Assembly: GCA_018436095.1 (NCBI GenBank)
Contig: JAHDMJ010000008.1
Location: 124,001-188,000, forward strand
Origin: Clostridia bacterium
Lineage (GTDB): Bacteria; Bacillota; Peptococcia; DRI-13; UBA5745
Direction: 5' to 3'
DNA length: 64,000 bases
This document shows positions 7,736 through 16,776 of the stretch, piece by piece. Under the pieces are notes generated by a model. The model made no database searches, was not told the DNA's origin, and saw only the letters and a list, made by a program, of their open reading frames with translations. Position 1 is the stretch's first letter; every line of letters begins with the position of its first letter. A program made the position numbers and the translations under genes.

Positions 7736-9016
7736 ATGTTTAAGAAAATGAAACTGGCGACAAAGCTATCCGTAATTATCGGCGGTACCTTAACTCTGGT
7801 ATTTATTCTCCTGATTTTTGCAACCACTTTTTTGATGGACATGCCTAAGAACCAGGCAGTTCCTTTGCTGGTTGCCCTGTCGGCGGCAGGTTTGGCGGTA
7901 TTGCTCCTGCTGCTTGTATTGGTCTTGCGCCGTGCCCTTCGTCCTTTAAATATGATGATTCAGGCGGCGGAGAGTATTTCGGTGGGCCATTTGGATGTAA
8001 AGCTTGAGGCCAATAGCCAGGATGAAGTAGGGGCGTTATCGTCAGCTTTTCAGAACATGACCGATAATTTGCGGCGAATGGTTACAGACGTCCAATATCT
8101 TCTGGGCGAATTGGCCGAGGGGAATTTTAAAATAAAAAGCCGGGCATCGGATTGTTATGTTGGTGATTTCACAGAGTTTTTGCAGGCCATGCGCCGGCTG
8201 AACCAAAAGATGAACGATACACTATTGCAGATTTTGTTATCCTCGGATCAGGTATCTTCCGGCAGCGACCAGGTATCAAGCGGCGCCCAAACTCTTTCTC
8301 AAGGCGCTGCCAACCAGGCCTCTTCCGTGCAACAACTGGCCGCCAGCATTAATGTGATTTCTGAGCAGGTGACACAGATGGCGGCAAATGCCAGGCAGGC
8401 CAGTGAGAAAGCCAATGCCGTAGGCAAATCGGCTAATGAAAGCAATGAAAAGATGAGCCAGATGCTGGAGGCTATGGCTAATATCCGCCACCAGTCTGAC
8501 GAAATCGGCAAGATCATTAAAACCATTGAAGACATTGCTTTCCAAACGAATATTCTTGCCCTCAATGCCGCGGTGGAGGCAGCCCGGGCCGGCGCAGCCG
8601 GCAAAGGCTTTGCTGTTGTAGCCGATGAAGTCCGCAATCTGGCCAGTAAATCTGCCGAGGCGTCAAAAAATACCGCAGCTTTGATAGCAGGTTCCCTCCA
8701 GGCGGTTGAAAAAGGCACCCGGATTGCCGATGAGACGGCCAAGGCTTTGGAGTCGGCAGTGGCAGGTGTTCAGGAAGCAACGGAAATCATCGATATGATC
8801 TCTATCGCCGCCGATGGCCAGGCAGCTTCCGTTTTTCAGATTTCCCAAGGTATCGAAGAAATTTCCAGTGTCGTGCAAACCAATGCCGCCACTTCCGAAG
8901 AAAGCGCCGCCGCCAGCGAAGAACTGTCGGCTCAGGCCCAGCTTCTCAAAAGCCTGGTTAGCCGTTTCAATCTGCGTACAGACGGTGTGGACCAAACCAG
9001 CGCAACCTATCGTTAG
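7736..9016 (+). CDS. Methyl-accepting chemotaxis protein lacking a sensor domain
   Basis: A 426-residue chemoreceptor. Two membrane segments (about residues 11-33 and 43-65) are joined by only about 10 residues, so there is no extracellular ligand-binding domain. A HAMP domain (about 66-118) is followed by a long coiled coil with the conserved hairpin tip ([21 protein letters not shown], then [15 protein letters not shown], about residues 260-306) that contacts CheA/CheW. A canonical SD (GGGAG) precedes the ATG. No other chemotaxis gene is nearby. It probably senses a membrane or cytoplasmic state, or couples to a partner protein; that is inference. Confidence 0.93.
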   Translation: MFKKMKLATKLSVIIGGTLTLVFILLIFATTFLMDMPKNQAVPLLVALSAAGLAVLLLLLVLVLRRALRPLNMMIQAAESISVGHLDVKLEANSQDEVGALSSAFQNMTDNLRRMVTDVQYLLGELAEGNFKIKSRASDCYVGDFTEFLQAMRRLNQKMNDTLLQILLSSDQVSSGSDQVSSGAQTLSQGAANQASSVQQLAASINVISEQVTQMAANARQASEKANAVGKSANESNEKMSQMLEAMANIRHQSDEIGKIIKTIEDIAFQTNILALNAAVEAARAGAAGKGFAVVADEVRNLASKSAEASKNTAALIAGSLQAVEKGTRIADETAKALESAVAGVQEATEIIDMISIAADGQAASVFQISQGIEEISSVVQTNAATSEESAAASEELSAQAQLLKSLVSRFNLRTDGVDQTSATYR

Positions 9017-9044
9017 ACTCAATTAATTATCACGGCCTTATATT

Positions 9045-9077
9045 CAAACGCCTGCAGCATTTCGCCGCAGGCGTTTG
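9045..9077. terminator. Bidirectional terminator between MCP and nitroreductase
   Basis: Perfect 11-base arms CAAACGCCTGC (9045-9055) and GCAGGCGTTTG (9067-9077) lie between convergent genes. The 3' side is T-rich on the plus strand and the region before it is A/T-rich on the minus strand. Confidence 0.75.
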
Positions 9078-9083
9078 ATTTGC

Positions 9084-9599
9084 TTATAGTTCTGTGACCA
9101 TTTCTTCCAGAGGACGGTATTTCTGATGAAAGGGGCTGGGCTTTGCATCATCGGCAGGATAGCCTGCCGGCAATAGGCAAACGGGCTGGATATGATCGGG
9201 GAGGTTAAAAATCTCTTTAGCCTTAGCGGGATCAAAGAGCATCACCCATACGGAACCTAAGCCCAAATCCTTTGCCGCCAGCATCATATGGGTGCAGGCG
9301 ATGGTGGCGTCCATTTCACCGCTGTCATAGCCTTCGACATAAGGGCTTTTCCAGCTCAACGTATTGTCCTTGCAGATCATGAAGACAAGGGGAGCATTAA
9401 AGGTATAGTTGCATATAGACCTGATCTTCTGCAGCGCCTCCGGACTTTTTATCACATATATCTTTTGAGGCTGGCCGTTTTTGGCAGTAGGGGAGACCTG
9501 AGCCGCCTTTAACATTGCTGCGATTTTTTCCTCCTCCACCGCCTTGGCCGCATAAGACCGTACCGAATATCTTTCCCTTGCCAATTCCAAGAAACTCAT
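9084..9599 (-). CDS. Nitroreductase-family FMN protein
   Basis: A 171-residue flavin-dependent nitroreductase-like protein, probably NAD(P)H-dependent; the physiological substrate is unknown. Family features: the N-terminal RYSVRSY motif with basic residues for FMN phosphate, SPTAKNGQPQ (about 37-46), and the late AAKDLGLGSVWV helix plus a hydrophobic P-rich segment. The start at 9599 (MSFLELAR) sits 8 bases after a perfect AGGAGG, whereas the seven extra upstream codons have none. It is paired with the upstream YciI-like gene, about 30 bases away, on the same strand. Confidence 0.88.
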   Translation of the reverse strand: MSFLELARERYSVRSYAAKAVEEEKIAAMLKAAQVSPTAKNGQPQKIYVIKSPEALQKIRSICNYTFNAPLVFMICKDNTLSWKSPYVEGYDSGEMDATIACTHMMLAAKDLGLGSVWVMLFDPAKAKEIFNLPDHIQPVCLLPAGYPADDAKPSPFHQKYRPLEEMVTEL

Positions 9600-9629
9600 T
9601 TGTATATCCTCCTGCGGCATACCTGCTGA

Positions 9630-9929
9630 TTATTTCATACAAAATCCGGGAACTTTGCAGGGTTTAATCTCGATAGTCTCCCAGACCTTTCCTTCTATAT
9701 AAGGCTCCTTGGCCAGCCATTCTTTTTCCATAGCCTCTTTTGAGGGGAAATCCACTACCATCATAGAACCGATCATTTTGTCCTGTTCGTCCACCATAGC
9801 TATGGCATATAGCAGGGTTTTATCCTTGAACATCTTTTCTGCCCCGGCCAGATGCTGATCCCGTACCCGCATTCTCCGCTCTAATGCCTGCGCGTCCTTG
9901 CCGTCATAGCCCAATACTAAAAATTGCAT
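9630..9929 (-). CDS. YciI-family small protein
   Basis: A 99-residue protein with the YCII fold. This family is related to dimeric alpha+beta barrels and its biochemical role is mostly unassigned. Visible hallmarks are the N-terminal beta strand (MQFLVLGYDGKD), an RxxRxxH segment (MRVRDQHLAGAE) with the conserved His, the GSMMVVDFPSKEAMEKEWLAKEPY core and a short C-terminal strand. ATG 9929 is preferred to TTG 9935 because AGAGGTGA then has normal spacing. It is first in a two-gene unit with the nitroreductase, suggesting a redox or detoxification role. Confidence 0.82.
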   Translation of the reverse strand: MQFLVLGYDGKDAQALERRMRVRDQHLAGAEKMFKDKTLLYAIAMVDEQDKMIGSMMVVDFPSKEAMEKEWLAKEPYIEGKVWETIEIKPCKVPGFCMK

Positions 9930-10055
9930 TTTCAATCACCTCTAAATCATTCTTTGAATAAGTATAACGCATTAATGGAAAAATTTCGAGTGCGGTATTG
10001 CTAACCACACAAAATTTCAAGGCTAATGTGCCCGCAAAGGTGCCAAATAAAATAC

Positions 10056-10085
10056 TTGACAAACAAGGCAACTATTTTGTATCAT
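10056..10085 (+). promoter_or_regulatory. Promoter of the GntR-ABC operon
   Basis: TTGACA (10056-10061) and TATCAT (10080-10085) are spaced 18 bases apart. The -10 lies inside the operator dyad that follows, so binding of the regulator would block polymerase. Confidence 0.75.
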
Positions 10086-10115
10086 TGTATTAGTTGGTTA
10101 ATACAATGATACAAA
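10076..10115 (+). promoter_or_regulatory. Perfect operator dyad (GntR/YtrA-type)
   Basis: Arms TTTGTATCATTGTATTA (10076-10092) and its exact reverse complement (10099-10115) are separated by six bases. It overlaps the -10 element and ends 12 bases before the regulator's start codon. This is the expected autoregulatory site of the downstream YtrA-type GntR protein; binding itself is inferred. Confidence 0.85.
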
Positions 10116-10127
10116 GGTGGAGGTAAT

Positions 10128-10493
10128 ATGAATTGGAAACTATCGGAAGACCGGCCAATCTGGCTCCAGCTTGCCGAGCAGTTGACCTTGCGCATCGTAT
10201 CCGGCGAATATGGGCCGGGCACAGCAGTGCCTGCAGTACGGGTGCTGGCGGCAGAAGCCGGGGTCAATCCGAATACCATGCAGCGTGCACTGGCTGAGCT
10301 GGAAGCCCGGAAGCTGGTGGAAACCCGCCGTACGGCGGGGCGTACCGTAACCGAGGATATGACTTTGCTGCGCCGGGTACGGGAGGAGCTTGCTTATAAG
10401 CTAATGGACGAATTTTTGGCGTCCATGAAGGCGCTGGGTTATACCGATGATCAGGCCCAGGCGCTGTTGCAAGAGAAAAAGGAGGAGAATTGA
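10128..10493 (+). CDS. GntR-family regulator, YtrA subfamily
   Basis: A 121-residue repressor made of a winged helix (residues 10-75: PIWLQLAEQLTLRIVSGEYGPG, then VRVLAAEAGVNPNTMQRALAELE) and a short C-terminal helical dimerisation segment, as in the YtrA group that controls ABC transporters. It is preceded by GGAGG. The stop (TGA) overlaps the ATG of the ATP-binding protein gene, so it is co-translated with its presumed target. The perfect dyad at 10076-10115 is the likely operator; the inducer is unknown (cell-envelope antibiotics in some relatives). Confidence 0.92.
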   Translation: MNWKLSEDRPIWLQLAEQLTLRIVSGEYGPGTAVPAVRVLAAEAGVNPNTMQRALAELEARKLVETRRTAGRTVTEDMTLLRRVREELAYKLMDEFLASMKALGYTDDQAQALLQEKKEEN

Positions 10494-11230
10494 TGAATAG
10501 CAATATTATTACTTGTCAAGGGCTGACGAAGCTTTTCGGCTCCAAAGCTGCCCTTGAACATATAGATTTGACCGTGGGAAGAGGCCGCATTGTCGGTCTG
10601 CTGGGTCCTAACGGCTCCGGCAAGACTACCTTCATCAAACTGCTTTGCGGCCTGCTGCAGCCCACATCCGGCTCCCTGCAGGTAGACGGCCAGACGCCGG
10701 GCCCTCATACCAAGTCGGTGATTTCCTACCTGCCTGACCGGATGTATTTTGCTGATTGGATGAAAGTAAATGACATCACGGATTTCTTTGCCGATTTTTA
10801 TGCGGACTTCGACCGGGCAAAAGCTACGGAGATGTTTGGCGTTTTGGGTATCGGCCCTCAAGACCGCATCAAGACCATGTCAAAGGGCACCAAGGAAAAA
10901 GCCCAGCTTGCCTTGATCATGAGTCGCCAGGCCCAGCTTTACTTGCTGGATGAACCCATCGGCGGTGTGGATCCGGCAGCCCGGGATTTTATTCTCAATA
11001 CTATTTTGACCAATTATAGTGAAAACAGTACTGTGCTGCTATCCACCCACCTGATCACCGACATTGAGCGGGTTCTGGATGAGGCCATCTTCCTGCAAAA
11101 CGGCAAAGTCGTCCGCCATGACACGGTGGATAACATTCGGGAAAAAGAGGGCAAATCTGTGGATCAGCTCTTCCGGGAAATTTTTGCTTATGGAAGCTGG
11201 GAGAAGGGGGGAAATACCAATGTTCAGTAA
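10493..11230 (+). CDS. ABC transporter ATP-binding protein
   Basis: A 245-residue ATPase of an ABC-2 type exporter. Walker A GPNGSGKTT is at about residues 38-46 and Walker B is LYLLDEPIGGVDP (about 150-162). The signature is degenerate (MSKGTKEKAQLAL rather than LSGGQ), as in YtrB-like proteins, and the switch histidine is in LLSTHL. Translation starts at ATG 10493, overlapping the regulator stop, with GGAGGAG 5-6 bases upstream. It overlaps the permease gene by 11 bases. Function inferred: export or membrane stress response together with the next gene. Confidence 0.93.
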   Translation: MNSNIITCQGLTKLFGSKAALEHIDLTVGRGRIVGLLGPNGSGKTTFIKLLCGLLQPTSGSLQVDGQTPGPHTKSVISYLPDRMYFADWMKVNDITDFFADFYADFDRAKATEMFGVLGIGPQDRIKTMSKGTKEKAQLALIMSRQAQLYLLDEPIGGVDPAARDFILNTILTNYSENSTVLLSTHLITDIERVLDEAIFLQNGKVVRHDTVDNIREKEGKSVDQLFREIFAYGSWEKGGNTNVQ

Positions 11231-12089
11231 GCTTTGCAAATATGAATTCAGGTCCTTAGTACGCACCCTTGGGCCTGTCTATTTAGCCGTCATTGCTGTG
11301 GCCATCATCAACACGTTTATTGGTCTTGGTTCCATAACCAGCGGAAACCTGAATCAGGCTCTCAGAGGTAATAGCGTTTTCAGCGGCTTGATCAGCATTC
11401 TGCAGGGCGTCTCCGCCTTCGTCTACTTCGGCGTAATGGTGGCTCTGGCTGTACTGACCCTCATCATTATTATTCAACGGTTTTACAAAGGCCTTTTATC
11501 TGATGAGGGCTATCTGATGTTCACCCTGCCCGTAAAGCCCTGGCAGCTTATCGCTGCTAAAGGCTCCGTAGCCTTTGTCATGTCCGTTGCCAGCATGCTG
11601 GTGGCTCTGCTGTCGATTTTAATTTTGGTTTGCGGAGAAGTGGGTCTGGTGACCTTTTTCTCTGAACTTGCCCGGGGCTGGAGCGCTCTGATGGCCGAAT
11701 TGTCCCGCTGGCTGCCTTTATGGCCGCTTTACGTTGTAGAATTCCTGTTGCTGGCCATTGTCAGCGGCCTGGCCAGCCTTTATCAGATTTATTTTGCCAT
11801 GGCTTTAGGCCATCTTTCCGGAAAACACCGTATTATGATGTCTGTGCTGGCCTATGTGGCTGTTTCCACTATACTCAACATTATTTTCGGATTTAGTATG
11901 GTGTTTCTGAGCAATTTCTCCCCAATTCAAAGATTTTTTGATCAGTTGAACTCCTTGCCTTTTATGGAGTGGGGCAACTTGTTCATTCAGCTTATATTCC
12001 TGCTTTCCCTGCTGGTGGGCCTGGCGCAGCTTGTCCTGTTTTTCTTTGGAACTGAGCGGATTCTGTCTAAAAGGCTTAACTTGGAGTAG
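11220..12089 (+). CDS. ABC-2 type membrane permease
   Basis: A 289-residue integral membrane protein with about six hydrophobic helices (for example residues 20-43, 57-88, 110-140, 170-200, 205-235 and 255-280). It is the membrane partner of the ATPase encoded just upstream. The start at 11220 (MFSKLCKYEFRS) is supported by GGGGGG about 8 bases before it and by the 11-base overlap with the ATPase gene. The LxKYEFRSL beginning is typical of such permeases. Substrate unknown. Confidence 0.85.
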   Translation: MFSKLCKYEFRSLVRTLGPVYLAVIAVAIINTFIGLGSITSGNLNQALRGNSVFSGLISILQGVSAFVYFGVMVALAVLTLIIIIQRFYKGLLSDEGYLMFTLPVKPWQLIAAKGSVAFVMSVASMLVALLSILILVCGEVGLVTFFSELARGWSALMAELSRWLPLWPLYVVEFLLLAIVSGLASLYQIYFAMALGHLSGKHRIMMSVLAYVAVSTILNIIFGFSMVFLSNFSPIQRFFDQLNSLPFMEWGNLFIQLIFLLSLLVGLAQLVLFFFGTERILSKRLNLE

Positions 12090-12130
12090 AGCTCTCCCTT
12101 AATCAAAACATACCTCAATATCGCAAAAAA

Positions 12131-12158
12131 CCCGATACTCCTTTGTATCGGGCTTTTT
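12131..12158. terminator. Terminator after the GntR-ABC operon
   Basis: CCCGATAC (12131-12138) pairs with GTATCGGG (12145-12152), followed by CTTTTT. An A-run precedes it, so it can also serve the convergent minus-strand M56 gene. Confidence 0.85.
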
Positions 12159-12177
12159 GCTTTAACCGGGATTTTTA

Positions 12178-14070
12178 CTATTCATCATCCGGCCGCAACA
12201 GAATATCAAAGAAAAACTCCATCTCGTATACCGTTTCCCTTACGGTGGTGAATCGGCCGCTGACGGTATAGTGGGCGCTGTAGGGCGCCAGAGGCAGCGT
12301 ATCATCGGTCAGCTCCTCACTGGAAACGTAGTAGCTTTCCGTGTGATCCCAGTTTTCCACCTTGACTTTATAACCATCCATCGGCTCATACGAAAAGTAG
12401 AACTTCACCTGAGGCGGAATAACGCCGACAACGCCGCCTGCGCTGATATCATTTCGGAATTCATCGACCTCCTGGGCCTGGCCGCCGCTGCTGATCGAGA
12501 GAATCCTCTTGGAAGCGTGCATCAGCTCTTTGCCGCTGATTTCCTCGTTAAAATACATGGTCATCTCCGGCGGCCAAGGGGCCGGGTCGGGATCTGCCGC
12601 ATCAAAATCAAGCAGGGAGTCCACATATGCCCAGTCAATTTCGTCTTCAAGAATATAAGTGATATTGCCAAATTCATCGTAGGGGATATTGGCCCGCAGC
12701 AAACCGCCGCCCAGCTCCAGCCGGGTAAAGCTGACGGCCTCTCCCGCTACAGTTTCGGTATAATCCACATAGATCCGGTGCTGGCTACCTTCCGGGTAAT
12801 TGCCTGCATAAACCTGCTTCACCTGAAGGGCGGCAAGGTAATCGGTGAGGGCAGCTTCTTCCCAGCCGTAGACACTTCGGAAGCCCCGCAGATCCCCAGG
12901 CCAGTTGTATGTTGTAATACTGTCTATAGCAATTCCTTGGGGGGCTTTGTCAAAAACAAGCTCCTTTACGCTGCTGCCGCTGCCTGCCAGAGCGATGCTG
13001 CCGGCGCCCATTAAAAGGGCCAGCATGGCAGCTCCTACAACCACTGCTCCAGGAAAACGTTTGCGGGGCATCATCACATTTTTTAGCCGGTAACGCAGGG
13101 AGTTGGCCGCTGCAGACAGGCAGGTAGTGTAGCCTCTGCCATCCCCGGCGGTTTTCAGCAAAAGCTCAGCGTACTGTTTGCGGGTTGTTTCGTTGCTGCC
13201 TTCCAGTACAGCCTCGTCGCAGCTTAGCTCCAGATCCTCTGCTATCCTGCGCCGGGCCACCCACATCAGGGGATTGAACCAACACATGGCTGTGCAGAAG
13301 CCGAGAAAGGCCTTAACCCGGGTATCGCAACGCTGAATATGCCGAAGCTCATGCCTGAAAATCAGCTCCAGCTCCTTTTTATCATAGCTTTGGGGCGGTA
13401 ATACAAGCCGCATGGTTTGCTCATAGCAGCCAATGGTTACAGGCGTGGCTGTCAGCGGGGATTGCAGTAGGGGAATGTTTTTCTTTATCTCATGCCGCCC
13501 TTGCTCGTAATTCCATTGTGCCAGGATTTCCTCCCGGATAACCGGTTCAGATCCTTGCAGCAAAAAATGGCGGTAGCGCAGATGAGAGATGATCTGCCAC
13601 AGCAGGACGCCGGCAAAGCCGGCGGCCCACAGCCCTATCAGCAGGGAAAGCCATTGCCTGGGCAGAGTAATGGTAATGAGGGGATTCATGCCGGCGCCGC
13701 CCAAAGCCATGGTAAGATACAGCAGATTGGGCAAAAGCCACAGGGCAGCGCAGGCCCGGGCGGAGATAAAACGCCGCAAAAGGGGCAAAAGGCAAAGGAG
13801 GAGGGCAAAATAAAGGCCGATGTACAAAAAGAGTACGGTACAGGCGGCTGCCAGCCTTATTAATGTCTGGGAAGTACCGCTTTTAGCGATTACGGTGACG
13901 ACGAGCATAACCAGAAAAAGGGGCAGCAGCAGCGGCTCCGTCAGATAGGTTTTGCGCCCCGGCTTCAGCCTGTGGAACTTTAAATTTCCTTCATAGCGGC
14001 TTCTGTCATGAAAAGCCCAGCCCACGGCCACGGCAAGGATCAGGCCCAATAGAAAATTGAAGGCATTCAT
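12178..14070 (-). CDS. M56-family (BlaR1/MecR1-like) membrane metallopeptidase
   Basis: A 630-residue sensor-transducer. The N-terminal 360 residues hold about four membrane helices and a cytoplasmic zinc-protease domain with HELRH (about residue 243) and a downstream ELSCDEAVL (the zinc Glu region), as in BlaR1. The C-terminal extracytoplasmic part (about 385-630) shows no penicillin-binding S-x-x-K/S-x-N/K-T-G set that I can find, so it probably senses something other than beta-lactams. The gene overlaps the BlaI-like repressor gene by four bases (ATGA). By analogy, signal activates the protease and leads to repressor cleavage. Confidence 0.88.
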   Translation of the reverse strand: MNAFNFLLGLILAVAVGWAFHDRSRYEGNLKFHRLKPGRKTYLTEPLLLPLFLVMLVVTVIAKSGTSQTLIRLAAACTVLFLYIGLYFALLLCLLPLLRRFISARACAALWLLPNLLYLTMALGGAGMNPLITITLPRQWLSLLIGLWAAGFAGVLLWQIISHLRYRHFLLQGSEPVIREEILAQWNYEQGRHEIKKNIPLLQSPLTATPVTIGCYEQTMRLVLPPQSYDKKELELIFRHELRHIQRCDTRVKAFLGFCTAMCWFNPLMWVARRRIAEDLELSCDEAVLEGSNETTRKQYAELLLKTAGDGRGYTTCLSAAANSLRYRLKNVMMPRKRFPGAVVVGAAMLALLMGAGSIALAGSGSSVKELVFDKAPQGIAIDSITTYNWPGDLRGFRSVYGWEEAALTDYLAALQVKQVYAGNYPEGSQHRIYVDYTETVAGEAVSFTRLELGGGLLRANIPYDEFGNITYILEDEIDWAYVDSLLDFDAADPDPAPWPPEMTMYFNEEISGKELMHASKRILSISSGGQAQEVDEFRNDISAGGVVGVIPPQVKFYFSYEPMDGYKVKVENWDHTESYYVSSEELTDDTLPLAPYSAHYTVSGRFTTVRETVYEMEFFFDILLRPDDE

Positions 14071-14444
14071 AGCTCACCTCGCTCCAGTAGTCGGCGTAGT
14101 TCGTCAATATCGGACTTGCTGAGGCCGCTGTCACAAAGGGCAGCGGCAAAGGTGTAGAGGTCGCCGCCGCAGAGCTTATCAAAAAAACGCTTGCTTTGGG
14201 AAGCAAGATAATCCTGTTTTGAAACAAGGGGGGTATAGCAGTTGCTGCGCCCGCATTTGTCAACGGTCAAAAAACCGCGGTCCGTCAGCCTCGTAAGAAG
14301 CGTCAAAATGGTGGTGACAGCCATAGGCCTTCTCTCACGCAACAGATTTTCAATATCTGCTCTTGAGACGGGCGGCGGGCAGCTCCAAATGGCCTGCATT
14401 ACCTCAAGCTCTGCATCAGGCAGGCGATGTACGATTTGCTCCAT
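14067..14444 (-). CDS. BlaI/MecI-family transcriptional repressor
   Basis: A 125-residue winged-helix repressor (LPDAELEVMQAIWSCPPPVSR, then AVTTILTLLTRLTDRGFLTVDK) with a C-terminal dimerisation helix that is the usual cleavage region. The start at 14444 (MEQIVHRL) follows GAGGAGG by 6-7 bases; longer in-frame starts lack an SD. Its gene is translationally coupled to the M56 peptidase. A perfect dyad at 14458-14493 containing TACAAATGTA and TACATTTGTA fits a BlaI-type operator for autoregulation. No beta-lactamase or PBP gene is adjacent, so further targets must be elsewhere. Confidence 0.93.
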   Translation of the reverse strand: MEQIVHRLPDAELEVMQAIWSCPPPVSRADIENLLRERRPMAVTTILTLLTRLTDRGFLTVDKCGRSNCYTPLVSKQDYLASQSKRFFDKLCGGDLYTFAAALCDSGLSKSDIDELRRLLERGEL

Positions 14445-14457
14445 TGCAAATCCTCCT

Positions 14458-14493
14458 CTACAAATGTAGTATACATTAATACTACATTTGTAG
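14458..14493 (-). promoter_or_regulatory. BlaI-type operator dyad
   Basis: CTACAAATGTAGTAT (14458-14472) and its exact reverse complement (14479-14493) flank a six-base spacer. Each arm contains a TACAnnTGTA half-motif as expected for BlaI/MecI repressors. It starts 14 bases upstream of the repressor start codon. Confidence 0.85.
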
Positions 14494-14529
14494 AATTGAA
14501 ATGTCAAGGGGCAGATCAGCCGTAATCTT

Positions 14530-16776
14530 CTATTCCGATCCTGCCTTAAGGGCTTCGCTCATAGGGATTTTTATAAGTTTCCGCCCGCTTAGCCCCTTGG
14601 TTGCCTGGTACACGGTAACAATCAAAGCGAAACTGAGAATTACGTATGCCGGGTTTAGCATTATAGGCAGCACCATATTGATCATTTCCCCCAGATAACC
14701 GTAAAGCGCACTTGCAGAAGCAAGCATCAGCGGAATACTCAGCATAAAGCCAAGCAGCACCACCCAGGCGGAGCCGTTGAGAATCAGGGACCGCACCTCC
14801 TTGCCCCGGTAGCCGAAGACTTTAAGCAGAGAGATGGTAGCCCGGCTTTCCTCGATCATCAAAGAGGTAACAAGGTAGATAATAATCGCTCCCATCAGGG
14901 CGGCAATTAAGGCCATAAAAATTACCATTAAGGTCATGGGGGCTGCCAGATCCTCCATAGTATTGTTTAGATTCTGCAAATCCTTAACGCCGGCAAGCTC
15001 CCAGTCCTCGTAAGGAAGCTTCCCCATACTGAACACGCCGGTATAGCTTCCTGCCGGCTGCCCGGTCAACTTGTTGAAGTCTTCCAGGGGCATGTAGATA
15101 AACTGACCGGAATAGGTCTGGACAATTCCGTCCACAACCAGCTCATAAGACCGGCCATCCAGTTTGCTGACAAAGGCAATTCGTTGGCCCTCCCGCAGCT
15201 TCAGCCGGTCAGCCAGCAGGTAAGTGATGTTTACCTGGTTTTTGGGCAGAAGATTGCCGCCAGCATCCCGCAAAAAGATGCCATCAGCATTAGAAGCGAT
15301 GCCGGTGAGGTAAAACTCAGCATTTTCTTTACTCTCCGGGTAGCAGCGAAGGGCATTGAAGGGGGTAGCTCCATTAGGCACTTGGCCCTGGCGCGTTTCT
15401 TTGAAGGAATACTCCCAAGCGTAATCGTAGGTACCGTCAACGCCGCTCTGAAAAACTACATTCATGGAATGATTGATCGTAAAACCAAACATCATCATGA
15501 CCGATGCGGCGGTTACGCCAAACAGCAAAAATAGCAGCCGGGGAATGCTGCGCAGTTGTTCACGCAGACGGAATTTGGTGCCGAAAGAAAACCGCTCCAA
15601 CCGAAGCCCGCGCTCCAGAAAGTTGATCTTCGTTTTCCCTCTATCGCCTTTCATCAGTTCTCCGGCGGTTTTACGCAATTCCCGCCGGATGACAAGAAAA
15701 GCGGCCAACCCTAAAAAGGCTGACGGCATAAGGATACCGGCCAAAACATCGGCGGCAGACACAGCAAGCTTTTCATAGGGGATGATGTAATAACTGTTTG
15801 CCATATACTTTACGGTGGGATAGATTGTGGGCAGTCCCATCAGCACCCCCGTCAGTCCGCCGGCGGCGGCCAGCAACAAAGGGAGAGTAAGATAGTGAAG
15901 GGTCAGTTCCCGGCGGCGGTAGCCCTGGGCATACAGGGCGCCGATAATTACGCTGTCTGCCTTTACCGTTCGCCAGATCACAATGCCCACAATCAGACAG
16001 CACAGGAGGAACAGGGCTACCGGAAGAGGAACCGCTATGGTTTTTGCTCCGGTGATGGTAGCCCAGGGCATTCGGATTCGTTTGTTGTTTCCGGCGTCAG
16101 TCCAATCGGAAAGCCCCACACCTTGCTTTTCCAGGGCTGCCCGCAAACCGATGACCTGCCCGCCCAGGTTATCCCTGGCGGCAAAGCGGACGGAATAAAC
16201 CGTTACCGCTTCCGGATGACTATCCATATCCGCTGGGGAGACCAGACCAATGCCAAAGCCACTGGGAGGCAGAATATCGTTGATGTATTTGAGGGGGTAG
16301 ATATAGTGGGGCAAGGCCAGGGTACCGACGATGCGAAAGCTTTGATGACCTGTGTCAATTCTGTCGCCGATTTTAAATCCGTGGGTGGAGGCGAAGAAGG
16401 GGTCAATCAAAATATCACCCGGTTGCTGCAGCCCGCTGCCGGATGTGACGGCCGGCAGGTTGACAGTTTGCTGCGGCGTGAGCAACCGCAGCTCTCCTTT
16501 GTCTGAAAGGGGAATATCGGCATACCGGTAAGGTTCAATGGCCGCGCCGGTTTCCTGTTTCAGGGCCGCCAGTCCCTCCAGAGGCTGGTCAACGGAAAAG
16601 GAGAGGTCTTCCTGCAAATTGTGGAGAGCAAAACGGTTTACCAGCAACCCGTAATTGTCAGCGAAACCTTTGGCTGCCACAAGAGTGAAACTACCCAGGA
16701 AAATAAGGATGAAGATGCCGATATAACGCCCTTTGTTTTCACTTAATATACGCCAAATCCGTTTTTGCAGCGCCAT
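14530..16776 (-). CDS. FtsX-like ABC transporter permease
   Basis: A 748-residue permease of the MacB/FtsX superfamily. One helix at residues 15-40 is followed by an extracytoplasmic domain, then a first FtsX block of three helices (about 250-370). A second extracytoplasmic domain follows (about 420-600), then the C-terminal FtsX block with three helices (about 605-735). This duplicated layout suits lipoprotein or peptide export or membrane-stress devices. The ATG at 16776 shares its A with the TAA stop of the ATPase gene (TAATG). It is the last gene of a TetR-ATPase-permease operon. Confidence 0.88.
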   Translation of the reverse strand: MALQKRIWRILSENKGRYIGIFILIFLGSFTLVAAKGFADNYGLLVNRFALHNLQEDLSFSVDQPLEGLAALKQETGAAIEPYRYADIPLSDKGELRLLTPQQTVNLPAVTSGSGLQQPGDILIDPFFASTHGFKIGDRIDTGHQSFRIVGTLALPHYIYPLKYINDILPPSGFGIGLVSPADMDSHPEAVTVYSVRFAARDNLGGQVIGLRAALEKQGVGLSDWTDAGNNKRIRMPWATITGAKTIAVPLPVALFLLCCLIVGIVIWRTVKADSVIIGALYAQGYRRRELTLHYLTLPLLLAAAGGLTGVLMGLPTIYPTVKYMANSYYIIPYEKLAVSAADVLAGILMPSAFLGLAAFLVIRRELRKTAGELMKGDRGKTKINFLERGLRLERFSFGTKFRLREQLRSIPRLLFLLFGVTAASVMMMFGFTINHSMNVVFQSGVDGTYDYAWEYSFKETRQGQVPNGATPFNALRCYPESKENAEFYLTGIASNADGIFLRDAGGNLLPKNQVNITYLLADRLKLREGQRIAFVSKLDGRSYELVVDGIVQTYSGQFIYMPLEDFNKLTGQPAGSYTGVFSMGKLPYEDWELAGVKDLQNLNNTMEDLAAPMTLMVIFMALIAALMGAIIIYLVTSLMIEESRATISLLKVFGYRGKEVRSLILNGSAWVVLLGFMLSIPLMLASASALYGYLGEMINMVLPIMLNPAYVILSFALIVTVYQATKGLSGRKLIKIPMSEALKAGSE

